From Pseudomonas ekonensis (GTDB taxonomy: Bacteria; Pseudomonadota; Gammaproteobacteria; Pseudomonadales; Pseudomonadaceae), in NCBI RefSeq assembly GCF_019145435.1, contig NZ_JAHSTS010000003.1:682001-746000 (forward strand): a DNA stretch of 64,000 bases. The letters are read 5' to 3'. Below are positions 52,574 to 61,687 of this stretch, one piece after another. The position numbers and the translations under genes are program-made. The notes below the pieces were generated by a model that saw only the letters and a list, made by a program, of their open reading frames with translations, did no database searches and was not told the DNA's origin. The stretch's first letter is position 1; each line of letters starts with the position of its first letter.

Positions 52574-53698
52574 ATGAGCCAGGTCGAAACAAACGCAGGG
52601 GCCAGCGATGTGCTGGTCAGCTTTCGTGGAGTGCAGAAGAGCTACGACGGCGAGAACCTGATCGTCAAAGACCTCAACCTGGACATCCGCAAAGGCGAGT
52701 TCCTGACCCTGCTCGGGCCGTCCGGTTCGGGCAAGACCACCAGCCTGATGATGCTCGCCGGCTTCGAGACGCCGACCGCCGGGGAAATCCTGCTGGCGGG
52801 CCGTGCGATCAACAACGTGCCGCCGCACAAGCGCGACATCGGCATGGTGTTCCAGAACTACGCCCTGTTCCCGCACATGACCGTGGCCGAGAACCTGGCC
52901 TTCCCCCTGACCGTGCGCGGCCTGAACAAGAGCGACGTCACCGACAAGGTGAAAAAGGCCTTGGGCATGGTCCAGCTCGACGCATTCGCCCAGCGCTATC
53001 CGGGGCAGTTGTCCGGCGGCCAGCAGCAGCGTGTGGCCCTGGCCCGCGCCTTGGTGTTCGAGCCGCAGCTGGTGCTGATGGACGAACCCCTGGGCGCCCT
53101 CGACAAACAGCTGCGCGAACACATGCAGATGGAGATCAAGCACCTGCACCAGCGCCTCGGCGTGACCGTGGTCTACGTGACCCACGACCAGGGCGAAGCC
53201 CTGACCATGTCCGACCGCGTCGCCGTGTTCCATCAAGGCGAGATCCAGCAGATCGCGCCGCCGCGCACCCTCTACGAAGAGCCGAAGAACACCTTCGTCG
53301 CCAACTTCATCGGCGAGAACAACCGCCTCCACGGCCACCTGCTCAGCCAGGACGGCGAGCGCTGCGTGGTCGAGCTCGGCCGCGGGGAGAAGGTCGAGGC
53401 GCTGGCGGTCAACGTCGGCCAGAGCGGCGAGCCGGTGACCCTGTCGATCCGTCCGGAGCGGGTGAGCCTCAACGGCTCCAGCGACCGCTGCGTCAACCGC
53501 TTCTCCGGGCGGGTGGCTGAATTCATCTATCTGGGCGACCACGTCCGGGTGCGCCTGGAAGTCTGCGGCAAGACCGACTTCTTCGTGAAACAGCCGATCG
53601 CCGAGCTCGATCCTGCGCTCAGCGTCGGTGACGTGGTGCCGCTCGGCTGGCAGGTCGAGCACGTCCGCGCGCTCGACCCTCTTCAAGAGGCGCATTGA
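52574..53698 (+). CDS. agtA: ABC importer ATPase AgtA (PotA-like)
   Basis: 374-residue ABC ATPase of the polyamine/opine type. Walker A GPSGSGKTTS, signature LSGGQQQR, Walker B LVLMDEP, switch His in VTHDQGEA, and a C-terminal TOBE domain. It energises the AgtC/AgtD permease. By homology to PA0603 it imports 4-aminobutyrate and 5-aminovalerate; a polyamine importer is the alternative. First gene of the agt transport operon. Confidence 0.88.
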   Translation: MSQVETNAGASDVLVSFRGVQKSYDGENLIVKDLNLDIRKGEFLTLLGPSGSGKTTSLMMLAGFETPTAGEILLAGRAINNVPPHKRDIGMVFQNYALFPHMTVAENLAFPLTVRGLNKSDVTDKVKKALGMVQLDAFAQRYPGQLSGGQQQRVALARALVFEPQLVLMDEPLGALDKQLREHMQMEIKHLHQRLGVTVVYVTHDQGEALTMSDRVAVFHQGEIQQIAPPRTLYEEPKNTFVANFIGENNRLHGHLLSQDGERCVVELGRGEKVEALAVNVGQSGEPVTLSIRPERVSLNGSSDRCVNRFSGRVAEFIYLGDHVRVRLEVCGKTDFFVKQPIAELDPALSVGDVVPLGWQVEHVRALDPLQEAH

Positions 53699-53745
53699 TC
53701 GCCCCCGCAACACCAACACCAACCTGCACGTGGAGAGAACAATAA

Positions 53746-54789
53746 ATGTTGAGATCCCTGAAGTTCACCGCCCTGACCCTGGGCCTGATGGGTGCGGCAA
53801 GCGCCATGGCCGCAGGTCCCGACCTGACGGTGGTGTCGTTTGGCGGTGCGAACAAGGCCGCGCAAGTCAAAGCCTTCTACGCCCCGTGGGAAGCGGCGGG
53901 CAACGGCAAGATCGTTGCCGGCGAATACAACGGCGAGATGGCCAAGGTCAAGGCCATGGTCGACACCAAGAGCGTGTCGTGGGACCTGGTGGAGGTTGAG
54001 TCGCCGGAGTTGTCCCGCGGTTGCGACGAAGACATGTTCGAGCAGCTCGACCCTGCGCTGTTCGGCAAGGGCGAAGACTACGTCAAAGGCGCGATCCAGC
54101 CGTGCGGCGTAGGTTTCTTCGTGTGGTCGACCGTGCTGGCCTACAACGCCGACAAGCTCAAGACCGCACCGACCAGCTGGGCCGATTTCTGGGACACCAA
54201 GAAGTTCCCGGGCAAGCGCGGCCTGCGCAAGGGCGCCAAGTACACCCTCGAATTCGCCCTGATGGCCGACGGCGTCGCGCCCAAGGACGTCTACAAGGAA
54301 CTGGCCAGCAAGAACGGCCAGGACCGTGCGTTCAAGAAACTGGACGAGCTGAAGCCGAACATCCAGTGGTGGGAAGCCGGCGCCCAGCCGCCGCAGTACC
54401 TGGCCTCCGGCGACGTGGTCATGAGCTCGGCCTACAACGGCCGGATCGCGGCGGTGCAGAAGGAATCCAACCTCAAGGTCGTGTGGAACGGCGGCATCTA
54501 CGACTTCGATGCCTGGGCCATCCCGAAAGGCCTGGACAAGGCCCGCGCGGAAGCGGCGAAGAAGTTCATCGCGTTCTCGGTGCAGCCGCAGCAGCAGAAG
54601 ACCTACTCGGAAAACATCGCCTACGGTCCGGCCAACACCCAGGCGGTGCCGCTGCTGGCCAAGGATGTCCTGAAGGACATGCCGACCACCCCGGAAAACA
54701 TCGCCAACCAGGTGCAGATCGACGTCAGCTTCTGGGCTGACAACGGCGAGCAGCTGGAGCAGCGCTTCAATTCCTGGGCGGCGAAGTAA
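53746..54789 (+). CDS. agtB: Periplasmic substrate-binding protein AgtB
   Basis: 347-residue periplasmic solute-binding protein of the spermidine/putrescine (SBP_bac_8) type. Signal peptide ends in ASAMAAG. Core begins PDLTVVSFGGANKAAQ; includes AIQPCGVGFFVW and SAYNGRIAAV. Binds the ligand for AgtC/D. A GC hairpin and a REP pair directly after the gene may raise its message level over that of the permeases. Confidence 0.88.
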   Translation: MLRSLKFTALTLGLMGAASAMAAGPDLTVVSFGGANKAAQVKAFYAPWEAAGNGKIVAGEYNGEMAKVKAMVDTKSVSWDLVEVESPELSRGCDEDMFEQLDPALFGKGEDYVKGAIQPCGVGFFVWSTVLAYNADKLKTAPTSWADFWDTKKFPGKRGLRKGAKYTLEFALMADGVAPKDVYKELASKNGQDRAFKKLDELKPNIQWWEAGAQPPQYLASGDVVMSSAYNGRIAAVQKESNLKVVWNGGIYDFDAWAIPKGLDKARAEAAKKFIAFSVQPQQQKTYSENIAYGPANTQAVPLLAKDVLKDMPTTPENIANQVQIDVSFWADNGEQLEQRFNSWAAK

Positions 54790-54794
54790 CCACG

Positions 54795-54810
54795 CCCCAC
54801 AGGGGTGGGG
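54795..54810 (+). terminator. Hairpin just after agtB
   Basis: CCCCAC-AGGG-GTGGGG, a 6-bp GC-rich stem 6 bases after the agtB stop, followed by TTGCCC. Likely a stability or partial-termination element within the operon. Confidence 0.5.
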
Positions 54811-54824
54811 TTGCCCTCACCCCT

Positions 54825-54911
54825 GCGGGAGCGGGCCTGCCCGCGAAAGCGGTCGTCCGGTCAGCCTGAAAGTTGAAGGTGCTGGCCTCTTCGCGAGCAG
54901 GCTCGCTCCCA
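54825..54911. repeat. REP pair between agtB and agtC
   Basis: GCGGGAGCGGGCCTGCCCGCGAA (from 54825) opposes TTCGCGAGCAGGCTCGCTCCC (to 54910). The left and right units are diverged, so the stem is imperfect. Confidence 0.75.
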
Positions 54912-54944
54912 CATCACCGATCCCGAAGATTTGCGGAGTACGTC

Positions 54945-56192
54945 ATGGCCATCGCCGTTCCCCTGAACGAGGGCAACAGCCCCACCTTGAAGCAGCGGCT
55001 CAAGCGCGCCGAGCGGGTCAACCGCTGGAAGGCCCAGGCGCTGATCGCGCCGCTGGTGCTGTTTCTGTTGCTGGTGTTCCTGGTGCCGATCGTGGCGCTG
55101 CTCTACAAGAGCGTCGGCAACCCGGAAGTGGTCGGCGGCATGCCGCGCACCGTGGCGGCCATCGCCGGCTGGGACGGCCGCGGCCTGCCCGGCGAAGCGG
55201 TCTACAAGGCGGCCGGCGAAGACCTCGCCGAGGCCCGCAAGAACCAGACGCTGGGCGATCTGTCCAAGCGCTTGAACATGGAGTTGGCCGGCTACCGCAG
55301 CCTGCTGACCAAAACCGCCCGGGGCCTGCCGTTCGCCACCGAGCCCGCCTCCTATAAAGAAGCGCTGGAAGGCATCGACGAACGCTGGGGCGACCCGGCC
55401 TACTGGCAAGCGGTTAAGCGCAACACCAGCAGCCTCACCCCGTTCTACTTGCTGGCGGCGGTCGACCACCGCATCGACGACCTCGGCGAACTGGCCCCGG
55501 CCACCCCGGACCAGGCGATCTACCTGGACATCTTCGCCCGCACGTTCTGGATGGGCCTGATCATCACCGGCATCTGCCTGGTGCTGGCCTATCCGCTGGC
55601 ATACCTGCTGGCGAACCTGCCGTCGCGCCAGAGCAACCTGCTGATGATCCTGGTGCTGCTGCCGTTCTGGACTTCGATCCTGGTGCGGGTCGCCGCGTGG
55701 ATCGTGCTGCTGCAGTCGGGCGGCCTGATCAACAGCGCGCTGATGGCCATGGGCATCATCGACAAGCCGCTGGAGCTGGTGTTCAACCGCACCGGGGTCT
55801 ACATCTCCATGGTGCACATCCTGCTGCCGTTCATGATCCTGCCGATCTACAGCGTGATGAAGGGCATCTCGCCGACGTACATGCGCGCTGCGATCTCCCT
55901 CGGCTGCCATCCGTTCGCCAGCTTCTGGCGGGTGTACTTCCCGCAGACCTACGCCGGCGTCGGCGCCGGTTGCCTGCTGGTGTTCATCCTCGCCATCGGC
56001 TACTACATCACCCCGGCGCTGCTGGGCAGCCCGAACGATCAGATGGTCAGCTACTTCGTCGCGTTCTACACCAACACCAGCATCAACTGGGGCATGGCCA
56101 CCGCGCTCGGCGGGCTGCTGCTCCTGGCCACCGTGGTGCTTTATCTGATCTACAGCTGGCTGGTGGGCGCAAGCCGCCTGCGCCTGGGCTAA
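54945..56192 (+). CDS. agtC: ABC importer permease AgtC with large periplasmic insert
   Basis: 415-residue inner-membrane permease. TM1 (LIAPLVLFLLLVFLVPIVALL, about 37-57) is followed by a charged, mainly soluble segment of about 130 residues (about 60-195) and then five more TM helices with the EAA-type loop ISLGCHPFASFWRVYFPQT. Usual PotB/PotH proteins are near 290-310, so the insert explains the extra length. Start ATG 54945 with GGAG 6 bases upstream. Followed by agtD after 13 bases. Confidence 0.88.
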   Translation: MAIAVPLNEGNSPTLKQRLKRAERVNRWKAQALIAPLVLFLLLVFLVPIVALLYKSVGNPEVVGGMPRTVAAIAGWDGRGLPGEAVYKAAGEDLAEARKNQTLGDLSKRLNMELAGYRSLLTKTARGLPFATEPASYKEALEGIDERWGDPAYWQAVKRNTSSLTPFYLLAAVDHRIDDLGELAPATPDQAIYLDIFARTFWMGLIITGICLVLAYPLAYLLANLPSRQSNLLMILVLLPFWTSILVRVAAWIVLLQSGGLINSALMAMGIIDKPLELVFNRTGVYISMVHILLPFMILPIYSVMKGISPTYMRAAISLGCHPFASFWRVYFPQTYAGVGAGCLLVFILAIGYYITPALLGSPNDQMVSYFVAFYTNTSINWGMATALGGLLLLATVVLYLIYSWLVGASRLRLG

Positions 56193-56205
56193 GGGGAAAA
56201 CCGAG

Positions 56206-57030
56206 ATGCTGAGTCCTTACATGTCGCCCGTCGAACGGGTGTGGTTCTACAGCCTGCGGATCCTCTGCGGCCTGATCCTGTTGTTCCTGATCCTGCCGGT
56301 GCTGGTGATCGTGCCGCTGTCGTTCAACTCGGGGAGTTTTCTGGTGTACCCGCTGCAAGGCTTTTCGCTGCAGTGGTACCACGATTTCTTCGCCTCGGCC
56401 GAATGGATGCGTTCGCTCAAGAACAGCATCATCGTCGCCCCTGCCGCGACCGTGCTGGCGATGGTGTTCGGCACCCTGGCGGCCATCGGCCTGACCCGCG
56501 GGGACTTCCCCGGCAAGTCGCTGGTGATGGCGCTGGTGATTTCGCCGATGGTGGTGCCGGTGGTGATCATCGGCGTGGCCAGCTACCTGTTCTTCGCGCC
56601 GCTGGGCCTGGGCAACAGCTTCTTCTCGCTGATCGTGGTGCATGCGGTGCTGGGGGTGCCGTTCGTGATCATCACCGTGTCCGCGACCCTGCAGGGCTTC
56701 AACCACAACCTGGTGCGCGCCGCCGCCAGCCTCGGCGCCTCGCCGCTGGTGACCTTCCGCCGGGTGACCCTGCCGCTGATCGCGCCGGGGGTGATCTCCG
56801 GAGCGCTGTTCGCCTTCGCGACGTCGTTCGACGAGGTGGTGGTGACTCTGTTCCTCGCCGGCCCCGAGCAGGCGACGCTGCCCCGGCAGATGTTCAGCGG
56901 CATCCGTGAAAACCTCAGCCCGACCATCGCCGCTGCCGCCACGCTGCTGATCGCCTTCTCGGTGATCCTGTTGCTGACCCTGGAGTGGCTGCGCGGGCGC
57001 AGCGAGAAACTGCGCACCACCCAGGTTTAA
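56206..57030 (+). CDS. agtD: ABC importer permease AgtD
   Basis: 274-residue PotC-type permease with six predicted TM helices (e.g. LRILCGLILLFLILPVLVIVPL, LVMALVISPMVVPVVIIGVASYLFF) and the EAA loop RAAASLGASPLVTFRRVTLP. Standard length, in contrast to AgtC. Last gene of the agt importer; a REP pair follows. Confidence 0.9.
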   Translation: MLSPYMSPVERVWFYSLRILCGLILLFLILPVLVIVPLSFNSGSFLVYPLQGFSLQWYHDFFASAEWMRSLKNSIIVAPAATVLAMVFGTLAAIGLTRGDFPGKSLVMALVISPMVVPVVIIGVASYLFFAPLGLGNSFFSLIVVHAVLGVPFVIITVSATLQGFNHNLVRAAASLGASPLVTFRRVTLPLIAPGVISGALFAFATSFDEVVVTLFLAGPEQATLPRQMFSGIRENLSPTIAAAATLLIAFSVILLLTLEWLRGRSEKLRTTQV

Positions 57031-57046
57031 GGTTTGCCGCAACCCC

Positions 57047-57135
57047 TGTAGGCGCGAGCCTGCTCGCGATGGCGTCTGGTCAGTCACTCTTTCAGTGACT
57101 GATCCGCCCTCATCGCGAGCAGGCCCGCTCCTACA
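57047..57135. repeat. REP pair with nested 9-bp hairpin after agtD
   Basis: Outer REP arms begin TGTAGGCGCGAGC (57047) and end GCTCCTACA (57135). Between them TCAGTCACT-CTTTC-AGTGACTGA (57080-57102) is a perfect hairpin. Confidence 0.85.
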
Positions 57136-57247
57136 ATGATCTGCAGTGTGCTCAAACCCCTGGCCATTCATGCGCTGAATGGCAGACAACCCCGAATCCC
57201 CAGCTACGCTTGTGCTCAGCTCCCATACCTATAAGAGGCTGCGCACA

Positions 57248-58396
57248 ATGAGTCTTTCCTCGTTCAAGATCGCTCACAAACTGATCACCGGCGCCGGGGC
57301 CATCGAGCAACTGGCGGCGGAGCTGACGCGGCTGGATGTCGACAACCCGCTGATCGTCACCGACGCCGCGTTGGTCAAGTCCGGCACCGTAGAGCTGGCG
57401 CTGGCGCAGATGGGCGGGCGCGACTACGAGATCTTCGACCGGGTGCAGCCGGATCCGGAAACCGCCATCGTCGAGGACTGCATGCGCACCTACCGCGAGG
57501 GCGGGCACGACGGGCTGATCGGCCTGGGCGGCGGCAGCGCCATCGACATCGCCAAGAGCGTCGCGGCCTACGCCGGCTATCACGGTGCGCTGGAAGACCT
57601 GTTCGGCGTCGACCAGGTGCCGCGCAAGGGCCCGCCGCTGATCGCCATCCCGACCACCGCCGGCACCGGTTCGGAGGTCACCAATGTCGCGATTCTCTCG
57701 GACAAGGCCGCGCAGCTGAAAAAGGGCATCGTCAGCGACTACCTGTTGCCGGACGTGGCGCTGGTCAGCCCGCAGATGACCCTGACCTGCCCGCGCGGGG
57801 TCACCGCCGCCAGCGGCATCGATGCGCTGGTGCATGCCATCGAGTCGTACCTGTCGGTCAATGCCTCGCCGATCACCGATTCCCTGGCCCTCGGCGCGAT
57901 CCGGCTGATTGCCCGGGCGCTGCCCAAGGCCTACGCCAACGGCGCCAACCTCCAGGCCCGGGAAGACATGGCCACCGCCAGCCTGATGGCCGGCATGGCG
58001 TTCGGCAATGCCGGGGTGGGCGCGGTGCACGCGCTGGCCTACCCGTTGGGAGGGCGCTTCAACATCGCCCATGGCGTGAGCAATGCGTTGTTGCTGACCC
58101 ATGTCATGACCTGGAACAAGATGGCCTGCGTCGAGCGGATGCAGGATATCGCCGAAGCCATGGGGGTGAAGACCGCCGGCCTGAGCCTCAACGAAGCGGC
58201 GGACAAGGCCGTGCAGGCCATGGCCGAGCTGTGCGCGGCGGTGGAGGTTCCGGCGGGGCTGCGCAGCGTCGGCGTCACACAGGAGGCGATCCCGGCCATG
58301 GCCGTGGAGGCTGCCGGGATCGAGCGCCTGATGCGCAACAACCCGCGCCGGCTCAGCGCCGCCGACATCGAGAAGATCTACCGCGCGGCTTACTGA
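57248..58396 (+). CDS. Iron-containing (group III) alcohol dehydrogenase
   Basis: 382-residue NAD(P)-dependent Fe-ADH. GGGSAIDIAKSVAAYA is the cofactor site and the iron ligands are in the ASGIDALVHAIESY and FNIAHGVSNALLLTHV blocks. ATG 57248 is preferred to an upstream in-frame ATG (57179) because MSLSSFKIAHKLI is a normal family start. A metabolic link to the agt genes is possible (e.g. omega-hydroxy acid oxidation: 4-hydroxybutyrate or 5-hydroxyvalerate dehydrogenase) but not shown. Confidence 0.88.
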   Translation: MSLSSFKIAHKLITGAGAIEQLAAELTRLDVDNPLIVTDAALVKSGTVELALAQMGGRDYEIFDRVQPDPETAIVEDCMRTYREGGHDGLIGLGGGSAIDIAKSVAAYAGYHGALEDLFGVDQVPRKGPPLIAIPTTAGTGSEVTNVAILSDKAAQLKKGIVSDYLLPDVALVSPQMTLTCPRGVTAASGIDALVHAIESYLSVNASPITDSLALGAIRLIARALPKAYANGANLQAREDMATASLMAGMAFGNAGVGAVHALAYPLGGRFNIAHGVSNALLLTHVMTWNKMACVERMQDIAEAMGVKTAGLSLNEAADKAVQAMAELCAAVEVPAGLRSVGVTQEAIPAMAVEAAGIERLMRNNPRRLSAADIEKIYRAAY

Positions 58397-58508
58397 GGCG
58401 CGGCGGCCGTCCGTCATGGCACAACCCAATCATCGCGGTCACGGTGCGCGCGCCAAAGCATGAGGCTACAATGCGCGCCATCGTGATTTGGCTCAGAAAA
58501 GGTGCGTC

Positions 58509-59183
58509 ATGCAGCCCTTCGTAATTGCTCCGTCGATTCTCTCCGCCGACTTCGCCCGCCTGGGCGAGGAAGTGGACAACGTCCTGGCCGCCGGCGCCGA
58601 CTTCGTTCACTTCGATGTCATGGACAACCACTACGTGCCGAACCTGACCATCGGCCCGATGGTCTGCGCGGCGCTGCGCAAGTACGGCGTCACCGCACCG
58701 ATCGACGCGCACCTGATGGTCAGCCCGGTGGACCGCATCGTCGGCGACTTCATCGAGGCCGGCGCCACCTACATCACCTTCCACCCGGAAGCCTCGCTGC
58801 ACGTCGACCGTTCGCTGCAGCTGATCCGCGAGGGCGGCTGCAAGTCGGGCCTGGTGTTCAACCCGGCCACCCCGCTGGACGTGCTCAAGTACGTGATCGA
58901 CAAGGTCGACATGGTGCTGCTGATGAGCGTCAACCCGGGCTTCGGCGGGCAGAAGTTCATTCCCGCCACCCTCGACAAGCTGCGCGAGGCGCGGGCGATC
59001 ATCGACGCGTCGGGCCGCGACATCCGCCTGGAGATCGACGGCGGCGTCAACGTCAACAACATCCGTGAGATCGCCGCGGCCGGCGCCGACACTTTCGTGG
59101 CCGGCTCAGCGATCTTCAATGCGCCGGACTACAAGGAAGTCATCGACAAGATGCGCTCCGAACTGGCGTCGGCCCGTCCATGA
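58509..59183 (+). CDS. rpe: Ribulose-phosphate 3-epimerase
   Basis: 224-residue TIM-barrel epimerase converting ribulose 5-P to xylulose 5-[15 protein letters not shown] start, [16 protein letters not shown] and [13 protein letters not shown] contain the metal and catalytic Asp residues. Start ATG 58509 ([11 protein letters not shown]) with AAGG upstream. Overlaps gph by 4 bases (ATGA). rpe-gph-trpE is a conserved gammaproteobacterial order. Confidence 0.97.
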   Translation: MQPFVIAPSILSADFARLGEEVDNVLAAGADFVHFDVMDNHYVPNLTIGPMVCAALRKYGVTAPIDAHLMVSPVDRIVGDFIEAGATYITFHPEASLHVDRSLQLIREGGCKSGLVFNPATPLDVLKYVIDKVDMVLLMSVNPGFGGQKFIPATLDKLREARAIIDASGRDIRLEIDGGVNVNNIREIAAAGADTFVAGSAIFNAPDYKEVIDKMRSELASARP

Positions 59184-59998
59184 GCGGTTTTGAGCAGCTG
59201 TTCGCGGGGCAACTGCCGCGGTTGGTGATGTTCGATCTGGATGGCACGCTGATCGATTCGGTTCCTGACCTGGCGGCGGCTGTGGACAACATGCTGCTCA
59301 CCCTCGGCCGCAAGCCTGCCGGCCTTGAGGCGGTGCGCGAGTGGGTCGGCAACGGCGCGCCGGTGCTGGTGCGCCGGGCGCTGGCCGGCGGCCTCGACCA
59401 TTCGGCGGTGGACGACGCCGAAGCCGAGCGGGCGCTGGAGGTCTTCATGGAGGCCTACGGCGCCAGCCATGAGCTGACCGTGGTCTACCCCGGCGTGCGC
59501 GACACCCTCAAGTGGCTGCACAAGCAGGGCGTGGCCATGGCCCTGATCACCAACAAGCCGGAGCGTTTCGTCGCGCCGCTGCTGGATCAGATGAAGATCG
59601 GCCGCTACTTCAAGTGGATCATCGGCGGCGACACCCTGCCGCAGAAGAAACCCGATCCGGCGGCGCTGTTCTTCGTCATGAAGATGGCCGGCATCCCGGC
59701 CTCGCAGTCGCTGTTCGTCGGCGACTCGCGCAGCGATGTGCTGGCGGCGAAAGCGGCGGGGGTCAAGTGCGTCGGCCTCACCTACGGCTACAACCACGGA
59801 CGGCCGATCGCCGAGGAGTCCCCGGCGCTGGTGATCGACGATTTGCGCACGCTAATTCCCGGTTGCCTGGATCCGGCCGCTGGGATAACGTTGCCCGACG
59901 CTACTCAATCCCCTTCTGGAAACGCCATCGTGGTGGTCACCCGCAAACTCTGGATGAAAGTCATCAAGGCCCTGGCCCGTTGGCGTTGGCGCGCCTGA
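59180..59998 (+). CDS. gph: Phosphoglycolate phosphatase Gph with trp-leader C-terminus
   Basis: 272-residue HAD phosphatase that clears 2-phosphoglycolate. Motif [11 protein letters not shown], motif II ITNKPE, motif III around [10 protein letters not shown] and motif [13 protein letters not shown]. The HAD fold ends near residue 235 ([12 protein letters not shown]). A roughly 35-residue tail follows, ending [12 protein letters not shown]. That tail is homologous to the free leader peptide at 63777-63863, so the end of gph doubles as the trpE leader coding region. E. coli Gph (252) lacks such a tail. Confidence 0.93.
   Translation: MSGFEQLFAGQLPRLVMFDLDGTLIDSVPDLAAAVDNMLLTLGRKPAGLEAVREWVGNGAPVLVRRALAGGLDHSAVDDAEAERALEVFMEAYGASHELTVVYPGVRDTLKWLHKQGVAMALITNKPERFVAPLLDQMKIGRYFKWIIGGDTLPQKKPDPAALFFVMKMAGIPASQSLFVGDSRSDVLAAKAAGVKCVGLTYGYNHGRPIAEESPALVIDDLRTLIPGCLDPAAGITLPDATQSPSGNAIVVVTRKLWMKVIKALARWRWRA
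59954..59998 (+). CDS. trpE leader peptide, in frame inside the end of gph
   Basis: [18 protein letters not shown], read in the gph frame, with tandem-like Trp codons at 59981 and 59987. The leader could also start at GTG 59930 or 59933 (GGAAA upstream); I cannot tell, and it may be translated only as part of Gph. It sits 73 bases before trpE and precedes mutually exclusive hairpins, as in Trp attenuation reported for P. putida trpE and trpGDC (memory). Confidence 0.6.
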   Translation: MKVIKALARWRWRA

Positions 59999-60026
59999 CG
60001 TGATCCTGGCCGGCCTTGCCGGCGCG
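59990..60026 (+). promoter_or_regulatory. trpE attenuator: two competing hairpins
   Basis: CGCGCC (59990-59995, overlapping the last leader codons) can pair with GGCGCG (60021-60026). Alternatively GCCGGC (60009-60014) pairs with GCCGGC (60018-60023) followed by GCGTTTGC. The two share 60021-60023, so they exclude each other, the layout of an attenuator. The T-run is poor. Confidence 0.55.
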
Positions 60027-60070
60027 TTTGCACACCTGACCGTTTTGCACCTCACACCACGAGGCACCCC

Positions 60071-61549
60071 ATGATCCGCGAAGAATTCCTGCGCCTGGCC
60101 GCTGCCGGCTACAACCGCATCCCGCTGGCCTGCGAAACCCTGGCCGACTTCGACACGCCGCTGTCGATCTACCTGAAACTGGCCGACCAGCCCAACTCCT
60201 ACCTGCTCGAATCGGTGCAGGGCGGCGAGAAGTGGGGCCGTTACTCGATCATCGGCCTGCCGTGCCGCACCGTGCTGCGGGTCCATGACCATCACGTGAG
60301 CGTCACCGTCGACGGCGTCGAGACCGAAAGCCACGACGTCGAAGACCCGCTGGCGTTCGTCGAGGCCTTCAAGGCCCGCTACAACGTGCCGACCATCGCC
60401 GGCCTGCCGCGCTTCAACGGCGGCCTTGTGGGCTACTTCGGCTACGACTGCGTGCGCTACGTGGAAAAACGCCTGGGCAAATGCCCGAACCCGGATCCGC
60501 TGGGCGTGCCGGACATCCTGCTGATGGTCTCCGACGCCGTGGTGGTGTTCGACAACCTCGCCGGCAAGATGCACGCCATCGTCCTGGCCGATCCGTCGCA
60601 GGGCGACGCCTATGAGCAGGGCCAGGCGCAACTGCAGGCCTTGCTGGAAAAGCTCCGTCAGCCGATCACCCCGCGCCGCGGCCTGGATTTCGGCAAGCAA
60701 CAGGCGGCCGAACCGGTGTTCCGTTCCAGCTTCACCCAGGACGACTACGAGAAAGCCGTCGACACCATCAAGGAATACATCCTGGCCGGCGACTGCATGC
60801 AGGTCGTGCCGTCCCAGCGCATGTCGATCGACTTCAAGGCCGCACCCATCGACCTGTACCGCGCGCTGCGCTGCTTCAACCCGACGCCGTACATGTACTT
60901 CTTCAACTTCGGCGACTTCCACGTGGTCGGCAGTTCGCCGGAAGTGCTGGTGCGGGTCGAAGACAACCTCATCACCGTGCGCCCGATCGCCGGCACCCGC
61001 CCGCGCGGGGCCACCGAAGAGGCGGACCTGGCGCTGGAAGAGGACTTGCTGTCGGACGACAAGGAAATCGCCGAGCACCTGATGCTGATCGACCTGGGCC
61101 GCAACGACACCGGGCGCGTCTCGGAAGTCGGCTCGGTGAAGCTCACCGAGAAGATGGTCATCGAGCGCTATTCCAACGTGATGCACATCGTTTCCAACGT
61201 CACCGGCCAACTGAAGGAAGGCCTGACCGCGATGGACGCGCTGCGGGCGATCCTGCCGGCGGGCACGTTGTCCGGCGCGCCGAAGATCCGCGCGATGGAA
61301 ATCATCGACGAGCTGGAGCCGGTCAAGCGGGGCGTGTACGGCGGCGCGGTGGGCTACTTCGCCTGGAACGGCAACATGGACACCGCCATCGCGATCCGCA
61401 CGGCGGTGATCAAGGACGGCGAACTGCATGTGCAGGCCGGCGGCGGCATCGTGGCCGACTCGGTGCCGGCACTGGAGTGGGAAGAGACCATCAACAAGCG
61501 CCGGGCGATGTTCCGCGCGGTGGCGCTGGCCGAGCAGACCCCGGACTGA
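60071..61549 (+). CDS. trpE: Anthranilate synthase component I TrpE
   Basis: 492-residue chorismate-utilising enzyme making anthranilate with Trp[19 protein letters not shown] (residues about 45-62) is the Trp feedback-binding segment. C-terminal catalytic blocks: [20 protein letters not shown] segment, [28 protein letters not shown] 60071 with GAGG 8 bases upstream. Its partner trpG is not in the window but its leader appears at the right edge. Confidence 0.97.
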   Translation: MIREEFLRLAAAGYNRIPLACETLADFDTPLSIYLKLADQPNSYLLESVQGGEKWGRYSIIGLPCRTVLRVHDHHVSVTVDGVETESHDVEDPLAFVEAFKARYNVPTIAGLPRFNGGLVGYFGYDCVRYVEKRLGKCPNPDPLGVPDILLMVSDAVVVFDNLAGKMHAIVLADPSQGDAYEQGQAQLQALLEKLRQPITPRRGLDFGKQQAAEPVFRSSFTQDDYEKAVDTIKEYILAGDCMQVVPSQRMSIDFKAAPIDLYRALRCFNPTPYMYFFNFGDFHVVGSSPEVLVRVEDNLITVRPIAGTRPRGATEEADLALEEDLLSDDKEIAEHLMLIDLGRNDTGRVSEVGSVKLTEKMVIERYSNVMHIVSNVTGQLKEGLTAMDALRAILPAGTLSGAPKIRAMEIIDELEPVKRGVYGGAVGYFAWNGNMDTAIAIRTAVIKDGELHVQAGGGIVADSVPALEWEETINKRRAMFRAVALAEQTPD

Positions 61550-61563
61550 CGCCGGGTTGCCCT

Positions 61564-61638
61564 GTGGCGAGGGAGCTTGCTCCCGCTGGCCTGCACGGCA
61601 GGCCCATCGCAGCAGGGGCGCTTCGCGCCCTTGCCACA
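61564..61638. repeat. REP-like palindrome after trpE
   Basis: GTGGCGAGGGAGC (61564-61576) opposes GCGCCCTTGCCAC (61626-61638), with inner palindromes GGAGCTTGCTCC and GCCTGCACGGCAGGC. Same GTGGCGAGGG core as the element at 1351. Confidence 0.8.
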
Positions 61639-61644
61639 TAAAAG

Positions 61645-61675
61645 AAAGCGGCGCCTGTGAGGGCGCCGCTTTTTT
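61645..61675. terminator. Terminator between trpE and the esterase gene
   Basis: AAAGCGGCGCC (61645-61655), loop TGTGAG, GGCGCCGCTTT (61662-61672) plus T-run to 61675: perfect 11-bp stem. Serves trpE on the plus strand; A-richness on the left also lets it act for the convergent esterase gene. Confidence 0.9.
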
Positions 61676-61687
61676 GTGGCCTGCGTA

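Noticed and set aside
53619..53870. Minus-strand small ORFs across the agtA-agtB junction
   Set aside because: Antisense shadows of the 3' end of agtA and 5' end of agtB with no initiation signal.
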